From positions 1-11,513 of the forward strand of contig JAGCTA010000505.1 in the NCBI GenBank assembly GCA_017963875.1: a DNA stretch of 11,513 nucleotides. The letters are read 5' to 3'. Below, piece after piece: positions 6,049-11,513 of this stretch. The translations under genes were made by a program, and so were the position numbers. This stretch comes from Victivallales bacterium (lineage in GTDB: Bacteria > Verrucomicrobiota > Lentisphaeria > Oligosphaerales > Oligosphaeraceae). Below the pieces are notes generated by a model, which saw only the letters and a program-made list of their open reading frames with translations, was not told the DNA's origin and did no database searches. Numbering within the stretch: the first letter of the stretch is position 1; every line of letters begins with the position of its first letter.

Positions 6049-7869
6049 ATGAACATCCGAGACATCCTCGCCTATAGTCCCCCCTACGGTCCTAACTACA
6101 TCAAGGACATTGGCACCATCGGTGCCATGGCCGACTCTAGCATCCGCGTGATGAAACTCATCCTCTGCAATAGTTCAAGCAGACTCGGATTCCCCTATTC
6201 CCCCTATCCGCCAATCTGGCGTGACGAATACGATTATGATTTCTCCGTCATCGACAATGTCATAGGAGACATCACCAAACACGCGCCAAACATGCGCTTT
6301 ATCTGCACGCTCGACCTCAACACGCCGACGCATTGGCATCGCCCCGAAGAAGCAGATACCTTCAAAAACCTGACGGAATGCTTCTCAAATCCCGATTGGG
6401 TTCACATGGCCGACACCTACCTCCATGCGTTGCTCGATTACCTCGAAACTCATTTCAGCAACCGCATCGTTGCCTGGTACCTTGCCTGCGGGACAACACA
6501 GGAATGGTTTGATTACAATATTTATAATCCTTTGCCACACAAAGTACAAGGATATGAAAAATGGTGCAAAGAAAACTCGCTGGAACTGCTGCCAGTCCCA
6601 AACAGAGAAGATTTTGACTCCACAGATGATTACGGCAACTGCACCATGCGTCACGTCCTTCAATGGAAACATTACGTTGAACACATCAATGCAAGTTGCG
6701 TCAAACACTTTCTTGACAACCTGCGTTCATGGATGAAGACTCCACGCCCCATTGGCTGTGTCTATGGAAACATCCATGGCATGGGTGCCAGAGGCCATCT
6801 TGACTGCGATTGGCTTTACAATAATGCTCATTTCGATTTCTATATCGGGCCGTCCTGCAACACGGTTATGCAGATGGGTGGTGCTGGTGGTTTCCAAGCC
6901 TCGCAGCAAAAACTCAAGCGTTTTGGCATCGGCTACCTGCTTTCCTGCGACCGAGTCCTGAGCACATCGTCCACGGAACTCGCCCCTGGCATTTTCCTGC
7001 CTGATTCAGGCATCAACAGCCGTCAGCACAATACACAAGAGGACATCGCCTGCCTGAAGCGTGAATTTTCCATCTCCCTCGTCCATGGCTTCGGCCTGTG
7101 GTTCTTTAATATCTGGGGCTTCGCATACGCTGGAGCCGAAGTGAAGGCACTATTTCCAAAATTCCATGAACTATGGTACCGCTATTCTAGGCTGTCCACG
7201 GGAACCGAGGCAGATGTACTGCTTGTCTATGACACGGAAAGCGACTATCTCATCACGGACAAATCAGACATTCCAAACGATCTTCTCAGACGCCAGTATC
7301 TACCACAGGCCCATGCCAACTTCACGACTGCGGACTTCGCCGACCTCCAGCACATCAACCTCAATCCGTACAAAGCCATCATCTTCCCGTGCATCGACAA
7401 ACTGACGCCAGAGCGGAAACAATTCCTCAGCGAATACGTTTGCAAGGATGGTCGGACCATCGTCTTCTTTCATGCGCCTGGAATCTATGATGGAACGCAG
7501 AATAATCCTGCCTTTGTCCATGAGGTTACTGGATGCCAATTTCAACATAAGGGATACCAGCAGAAGACCTTTCCTGGCTGGCATTCCGTGCTTTTCAGCG
7601 ATAGCGGCAGTTTCTCGGTACCCACGCTGCACGATATCCTCCAAGATGCGGGCGTCCATTTCTATTCAGAAGAAGACGACACGGTCGTCTGGGCATCGCG
7701 AGAAATCCTCATGCTTCACACGGCCCACGGAGGCACCAAACACATCCGCCTCAGGCGAACTGTCTCCTGCGTGACTGAATTGTTTTCAGGGAAGATAATC
7801 GCTACCAACGCTGATGAATTCACCGATAATCTCAACGCCCCCGACACGCGTCTCTATCTCCTTGTGTAG
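6049..7869 (+). CDS. Glycoside hydrolase, GH42/beta-galactosidase-like, with GATase-like C-terminal domain
   Basis: Reading from ATG 6049 gives 606 residues; an in-frame TTG at 6010 would add 13. The first half resembles the clan GH-A TIM barrel of GH42-type beta-galactosidases: a strand followed by Y-L-A-C-G-T-T-Q-E152-W, where E152 is the candidate acid/base, and H346-G-F-G-L-W-F-F-N-I-W-G, which parallels the A-H-G-A-D-G segment near the end of the GH42 barrel. The second half, from about residue 387 (E-A-D-V-L-L-V-Y-D), looks like the glutamine-amidotransferase-like trimerisation domain of GH42 enzymes. I cannot place the nucleophile glutamate with confidence. No signal peptide is visible, so a cytoplasmic enzyme acting on imported oligosaccharides is likely. 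No good Shine-Dalgarno precedes 6049. It may belong to a GH42-related but separately numbered family. Confidence 0.65.
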   Translation: MNIRDILAYSPPYGPNYIKDIGTIGAMADSSIRVMKLILCNSSSRLGFPYSPYPPIWRDEYDYDFSVIDNVIGDITKHAPNMRFICTLDLNTPTHWHRPEEADTFKNLTECFSNPDWVHMADTYLHALLDYLETHFSNRIVAWYLACGTTQEWFDYNIYNPLPHKVQGYEKWCKENSLELLPVPNREDFDSTDDYGNCTMRHVLQWKHYVEHINASCVKHFLDNLRSWMKTPRPIGCVYGNIHGMGARGHLDCDWLYNNAHFDFYIGPSCNTVMQMGGAGGFQASQQKLKRFGIGYLLSCDRVLSTSSTELAPGIFLPDSGINSRQHNTQEDIACLKREFSISLVHGFGLWFFNIWGFAYAGAEVKALFPKFHELWYRYSRLSTGTEADVLLVYDTESDYLITDKSDIPNDLLRRQYLPQAHANFTTADFADLQHINLNPYKAIIFPCIDKLTPERKQFLSEYVCKDGRTIVFFHAPGIYDGTQNNPAFVHEVTGCQFQHKGYQQKTFPGWHSVLFSDSGSFSVPTLHDILQDAGVHFYSEEDDTVVWASREILMLHTAHGGTKHIRLRRTVSCVTELFSGKIIATNADEFTDNLNAPDTRLYLLV

Positions 7870-7900
7870 TATATATTTATGGATAGTTGTGACACCATTC

Positions 7901-7904
7901 AGGA
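7901..7904 (+). promoter_or_regulatory. Shine-Dalgarno for the GH35 gene
   Basis: AGGA, part of ATTCAGGA at 7897-7904, lies six bases before the ATG at 7911 and supports that start. Confidence 0.75.
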
Positions 7905-7910
7905 AAAGCA

Positions 7911-10016
7911 ATGAACTTGAAAATCACTGAGAGTGCCTTTTTCATCAATGGGAAACGATGCGAACTGGCAAGTGGCGAGGTTCCATATTTCAGAGCACCG
8001 AAAAAGACATGGAAAAGCACCATGGAGTTGTGGAAAGAAGCTGGCGGCAACTGCATTGGCACATATTGCCCATGGCTTGTGCACGAGCCAGAGGAAGGCT
8101 TTTTCCGTTTTGACGAAGGAGACGGCATAACCGACATAAGCGAATATTTGGAAACGGCAGCTGAAGTTGGGCTAGGCGTGATTCTGCGTCCAGGACCATA
8201 CGTCTATTCTGAATTCAGACATGGGGGACTTCCTGGCTGGCTTGTGGAGAAGTATCCTGAAATACATGCCTTGAACCGCAAGGGCGAGTGCATCCGCAAA
8301 GGCTCAGTTGTAACGTATCTGCACCCAGTCTTCATGGAGAAAGCGCAGAGATACATGGACAGGCTCTGCACAATAATTGCCAAGTACAGTTCCAGTCATG
8401 GCGGCCCTGTGGTTATGCTTCAACCTGACAATGAGATTTACGGCCTCCAGATGTGGAACGGCGACTACGATTTCAACCCTGCATACGCACAGTTCGGACA
8501 GAATGACGGTCGATACCCGCTCTTTTTGAAAACGCGATTTGGCACGGTCGAAAACGTCAACAGGCGCTATGGTACAAGGCACCACGACTTTATAGACTTC
8601 ACGCCCAAGGACGAGCCAGCCTCAGGACATGCAAAATGGCTATGGAACAAGGACTGGTTTGACTTTTACACCCAGTGCGGCGACGAGTATATCCGCTGGC
8701 TTTTCGGACTATTTGAGAAAAATGGCGCTGGCAATCTATACTGTATAAACGCTGGAAATGCTGGCATGAATACATATTTTGAGAACATCAAAAAGGAATA
8801 TGGCAACAAGTTGCTCCTTGGGAGCGACCACTACTATACCTTGGGGCAGGAATTTGCCCAGAACAACCCAACACCCCAGATGTTCATGCGCTTCTGGCTT
8901 TCAATTCAAATCCTGCGGCTGATGAAAAATCCTCCATCCGTGCTTGAGTTCCAGTTCGGGACATATGCGGACTGGCCTCCATGCTGCCCAGAGGACCTGG
9001 AGGCGAACATCAAGATGCATCTCGCCATGGGAATGCAGGGATTCAATGGCTACATCCTGGCAGGCGGTCCAAACATCAAGGGTGAAGGGCGCTTTACCGA
9101 CAAGTATGATTTCTGTGCGCCAATTGCTCCTGATGGTTCGCCAAGACAGGGCTATGAAGTACTGAAAAAGATGGGAAGACTGCTTGCCGAAAAGCCAGAC
9201 ATGCTTACCGATAACCTGATTGCCGAGGTGCAGACATTCATTCCGATGGAGTGTATGAACGCCTATTACCTTTGGGGAAATCTTGATGACAGTACCTGTG
9301 TGGAACCAACTTCGCTTCCTTGGTTCATACAACGCGGCATTGGTACAACCCTTTTGTCCAGCGGAATCCAGAACATAGGATGCAATTGGGAGACCGCTGA
9401 CGTCAAGTTGCCGCTTATTCTGCCTTCCTGCGGAATCATGTCCTCATCAGACCAGAAGCAGGCCATAGCTTTTCTGGAAAAAGGGGGACACATACTGTGT
9501 CTGCCAGTACTTCCGCACTATGATGAGAATCTAGAACCCTGCACGATTCTGGCAGATTATCTGGGCGCTTCAACAGGAAGCAAATTGAGAGATGCATACC
9601 TTTCGGTGGCGGGCATTGATAACTTTGCCTGTGGGCAAGGCTTCTTCCCAACGGAAAAATCACCAGATAACGCTGAAATAATCGGAGTTGACAAACTGTC
9701 TGGCAAGACTGCCGCCTGGATTAAAAACTTCTCAAATGGTGCTCAATTCGCCTTGCTGGGCGCGTATTGGTGGCACACACAGCACGAGCAGAACCTGGCC
9801 GTGGAAAATATCCTGTCCAGATTGGGTGCTGTGCGCCATGTCTATACAGATGATTATTGGATGTTCCCAATACTGAAGGAGCATCATCTTTGGCTCTCGA
9901 ACCTTACGACGAGCGTAAGGACACCAAATGTAAAAATCAGTCTGGATGGCAAGAGATTCATCGATTTGGGAAGCATCAGGCTTGACCAGATGTCTGTGAA
10001 AATAATCGATATTTGA
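7911..10016 (+). CDS. GH35 beta-galactosidase-like enzyme with GATase-like domain
   Basis: A 701-residue protein. The GH35 signature is plain: R93-P-G-P-Y-V-Y-S-E-F-R-H-G-G-L-P-G-W-L. The acid/base is E175 in Q-P-D-N-E-I-Y-G, and the likely nucleophile is E346 in V-L-E-F-Q-F-G-T-Y-A-D-W. GH35 enzymes release terminal beta-linked galactose, and some members act on other exo-linked sugars. After the barrel, residues ~450-600 (with G-G-H-I-L-C-L-P-V-L-P) look like a GATase-like domain, as in the GH42-like neighbour, followed by a short beta-rich end. There is no signal peptide, so the enzyme is probably cytoplasmic. It starts 41 bases after the GH42-like gene and likely shares its transcript. 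Codon use differs from the upstream genes: at least twelve ATA isoleucine codons, versus none in the M28 gene, and more A- and G-ending codons, which may mean a separate origin. Confidence 0.88.
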   Translation: MNLKITESAFFINGKRCELASGEVPYFRAPKKTWKSTMELWKEAGGNCIGTYCPWLVHEPEEGFFRFDEGDGITDISEYLETAAEVGLGVILRPGPYVYSEFRHGGLPGWLVEKYPEIHALNRKGECIRKGSVVTYLHPVFMEKAQRYMDRLCTIIAKYSSSHGGPVVMLQPDNEIYGLQMWNGDYDFNPAYAQFGQNDGRYPLFLKTRFGTVENVNRRYGTRHHDFIDFTPKDEPASGHAKWLWNKDWFDFYTQCGDEYIRWLFGLFEKNGAGNLYCINAGNAGMNTYFENIKKEYGNKLLLGSDHYYTLGQEFAQNNPTPQMFMRFWLSIQILRLMKNPPSVLEFQFGTYADWPPCCPEDLEANIKMHLAMGMQGFNGYILAGGPNIKGEGRFTDKYDFCAPIAPDGSPRQGYEVLKKMGRLLAEKPDMLTDNLIAEVQTFIPMECMNAYYLWGNLDDSTCVEPTSLPWFIQRGIGTTLLSSGIQNIGCNWETADVKLPLILPSCGIMSSSDQKQAIAFLEKGGHILCLPVLPHYDENLEPCTILADYLGASTGSKLRDAYLSVAGIDNFACGQGFFPTEKSPDNAEIIGVDKLSGKTAAWIKNFSNGAQFALLGAYWWHTQHEQNLAVENILSRLGAVRHVYTDDYWMFPILKEHHLWLSNLTTSVRTPNVKISLDGKRFIDLGSIRLDQMSVKIIDI

Positions 10017-10065
10017 AAAAAACTGAACGCTGAAGAACAATAGCGACACGCTCTATTTTCCAGAG

Positions 10066-10168
10066 GGTAGGTTCGACCTCTTCGAGGTCGTTATCCTGTA
10101 GGGGATTACGTCCCCCAGGTTTCGCTTCGCTCAACCTGGGGGTACTGATATTTGACCCCTTCGGGGTC
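10066..10168. repeat. Cluster of palindromes in the convergent intergenic region (dispersed-repeat-like)
   Basis: Four hairpins in about 100 bases: a 7-bp stem at 10074-10080/10084-10090; a 5-bp stem at 10101-10105/10111-10115; a perfect 10-bp stem at 10112-10121/10133-10142 with an 11-base loop; and a 6-bp stem at 10154-10159/10163-10168. The second and third share the C-run at 10112-10115 and are mutually exclusive. Loops repeatedly contain TTCG or CTTCG. Read as protein, the minus strand gives L-S-E-A-K-P-G-G and L-E-E-V-E-P, peptides I remember as spurious ORFs from dispersed repeats in PVC and Bacteroidetes genomes; this is memory, not a search. An 86-codon minus-strand frame (10236-9976) runs through it and is not a credible gene. 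Placed between convergent genes, it could also end transcription from both sides, although no T-run follows. Confidence 0.6.
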
Positions 10169-10287
10169 TTAGCAGAGCCGCCTTGACATGAGCAATTACC
10201 GACCCTCTTGGGGAATAGAACCTTGCAGCAAAGCATTTATTCTTTGTAAGATATTGGTGATAAGCAATTCACTGCCTCTCTTTCGCC

Positions 10288-11513
10288 TCACCGTCTCCCC
10301 AACCGCTCAATTGTCCTCTGGACAGGCGATTCATCATCATTCGCAGGAACATCAAGCGTCTTGAACAGTTCCTCGCAGGCGTTCTCGTATGACACACTGC
10401 AAAGCGACGAGATAATTCGGCAGGCGCGGTCGATCAGTTTTTTGTTCGTGATATTCAAATGCGTCATCCAATTGCCCTGCACGCGCCCGAGCAGCACCAT
10501 GGTTCCTGTGGACAATGTGTTGAGCATCAATTTCAGGCGAAGATGGCGGAATATCTGCAACGGTGTCTCGTGGACTTCTCTGCCAATGAGCAAACAATCT
10601 CCGCCTGAAGGCACAGGCAGACGGTAAATGACGCCATCATTGCCATTGTCTATGGCAACAGCGAGCGCATCATGCCGCCTCGGTTGCTTCTCACAACCTA
10701 TGGGTATCCTGTAAAGGTTCTTGCATGAAATCGCAGGAAGGCCTTTTTTCAGCAATGCTTCAGCGCCAATTGCCTCGTATGTCTCGCGAGTCCATTCAAT
10801 GCAACAAGGCGCGCGGCGCAGTGCGTCATGCCATGCGTCTTTAGCCAACAACGTTGGATGGTGTACCATCGCCCACGGTTCAGCCTCTTTAAGATCATCC
10901 ATTTCATGATATGGGGGAACCATAAATGTCGGCGAACGCTCCGTCGTATCGCTAAGAATATCCAGAACATATTCTGTCGCGTCATAGTCTATCAGCCCAT
11001 GACGACGATAGATTTCCGCCTCAAAAGCCGTCGCGCGCCCCAGTGCCTCAAGGCTTTTTTGTTGCCGAAGGCCATTGACCATCCTCTCAAACTCAATTCC
11101 ATATTCCTCCAATTCAAGTCCTTCACCCGAGGCTATTTCCAGTGCTGCGGCAGCCATCAGATACTCCAGTGTACTGGACTGCATTCTCGTCGAGCCAGTC
11201 AGTGCCATTCCGCCGCATGGCATCGCAATCACATTCACATTCGGCAAGCCATACAATTGACGACACCGTTCGAGACGAGACATAGGAATTTCAACAGGTA
11301 CGCAGATGAGCATGAATACATCAGCGCCGCGCTCAGCCGCTTCCATTGCACTGCCCACAACGGCTGTAGTCTCGCCTGTAGCGGTCATTCCAATCAAGAC
11401 ATCCCCCTGCCCCAGTTCAAGTTCCGACACCTGCCTCCTGCCTGTGGCCGCATAGTCCTCGAAATTTACAACGGAGCGCACCAACGCATAATCCCCTCCT
11501 GTCATGATGGAAG
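10288..11513 (-). CDS. MurQ/GCKR-like double-SIS-domain protein (5' truncated by window edge)
   Basis: The frame runs off the right edge. An ATG exists at 11505, but homologues have about 80-100 residues before this point (including the first catalytic glutamate of MurQ), so the start is probably outside. Numbering from that ATG: T2-G-G-D-Y-A-L with E16-D17 matches the A-G-G..A-E-D segment of MurQ, whose glutamate is catalytic. G39-M-T-A-T-G-E-T-T is the SIS phosphosugar loop, and T103-G-S-T-R-M the conserved MurQ motif. About 200 residues then intervene with D186-T-T-E-R-S-P-T-F, before S332-T-G-T-M-V and G-N-W-M with N351-I-T-N-K-K-L-I-D-R. This is the two-SIS layout of glucokinase-regulatory-type proteins, longer than the ~300-residue MurQ etherase. 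It could be an N-acetylmuramate-6-P etherase-like enzyme or a phosphosugar-binding regulator. It converges on the GH35 gene and so belongs to another transcription unit. Confidence 0.8.
   Translation of the reverse strand, partial: SIMTGGDYALVRSVVNFEDYAATGRRQVSELELGQGDVLIGMTATGETTAVVGSAMEAAERGADVFMLICVPVEIPMSRLERCRQLYGLPNVNVIAMPCGGMALTGSTRMQSSTLEYLMAAAALEIASGEGLELEEYGIEFERMVNGLRQQKSLEALGRATAFEAEIYRRHGLIDYDATEYVLDILSDTTERSPTFMVPPYHEMDDLKEAEPWAMVHHPTLLAKDAWHDALRRAPCCIEWTRETYEAIGAEALLKKGLPAISCKNLYRIPIGCEKQPRRHDALAVAIDNGNDGVIYRLPVPSGGDCLLIGREVHETPLQIFRHLRLKLMLNTLSTGTMVLLGRVQGNWMTHLNITNKKLIDRACRIISSLCSVSYENACEELFKTLDVPANDDESPVQRTIERLGRR

Noticed and set aside
10101..10168. CRISPR-like or regularly spaced repeat array
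   Set aside because: The hairpins have different sequences, lengths and spacings; there is no repeated unit.
9976..10236. 86-codon minus-strand frame through the hairpin cluster
   Set aside because: It overlaps the GH35 3' end, and its sequence is the translation of palindromes, a pattern typical of spurious ORFs in repeats.
10229..10246. Short inverted repeat (5 bp arms) between the hairpin cluster and the double-SIS gene
   Set aside because: It is too short and A-T rich to support a terminator call.
11503..11505. ATG at 11505 as true start of the double-SIS gene
   Set aside because: The frame stays open to the window edge and the protein would lack the conserved N-terminal part of the MurQ/GCKR family.

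Overview
The window (about 50% GC by eye) looks like a stretch of a chromosome from a free-living or gut bacterium of the PVC group, most likely Lentisphaerota (Victivallis-like) or a close relative. This rests on remembered gene content: heparinase-like, GH35 and GH42-like proteins with GATase-like domains, a GCKR-type double-SIS protein, and a multi-hairpin intergenic repeat I associate with PVC and Bacteroidetes genomes. No taxonomic marker gene is present, so the assignment is an inference.

Layout. Seven complete genes and one 5'-truncated gene run left to right on the + strand and face one gene on the - strand that is cut by the right edge. In order: the 3' end of a probable heparinase II/III-like lyase (1-372); an M14 zinc carboxypeptidase-like enzyme (393-1481); an M28 di-zinc aminopeptidase-like enzyme (1502-2425); two tandem, roughly 84% identical, 395-residue polysaccharide-deacetylase-like proteins (2441-3628 and 3682-4869); a 214-base gap holding what looks like a minus-strand gene remnant; a DUF89/ARMT1-type metal-dependent phosphatase (5084-5956); a GH42-like glycoside hydrolase (6049-7869); and a GH35 beta-galactosidase-like enzyme (7911-10016). 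After a convergent intergenic region packed with hairpins (about 10066-10168) comes the minus-strand MurQ/GCKR-like double-SIS protein (10288-beyond 11513). No gene-free stretch exceeds 300 bases.

How the genes may work together. The set combines a polysaccharide lyase, two glycosidases, two deacetylase-like enzymes and two metallopeptidases. None of the seven complete + strand proteins has a visible signal peptide or membrane segment, so they appear cytoplasmic. The simplest reading is an intracellular pathway that dismantles imported, acetylated, galactose-containing glycopeptide or glycosaminoglycan fragments. The DUF89 phosphatase may clean up sugar-phosphate by-products. The double-SIS protein, in its own transcription unit, may act on or sense an amino-sugar 6-phosphate. 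The substrate is not visible in the sequence and this pathway is inference.

Most notable: the deacetylase pair arose by a tandem duplication that carried along the last bases of the preceding peptidase gene, leaving a 24-base scar before the second copy. Other points of interest are the hairpin cluster, the minus-strand remnant, a changed substrate-binding motif in the M14 enzyme, and a codon-usage shift in the GH35 gene.
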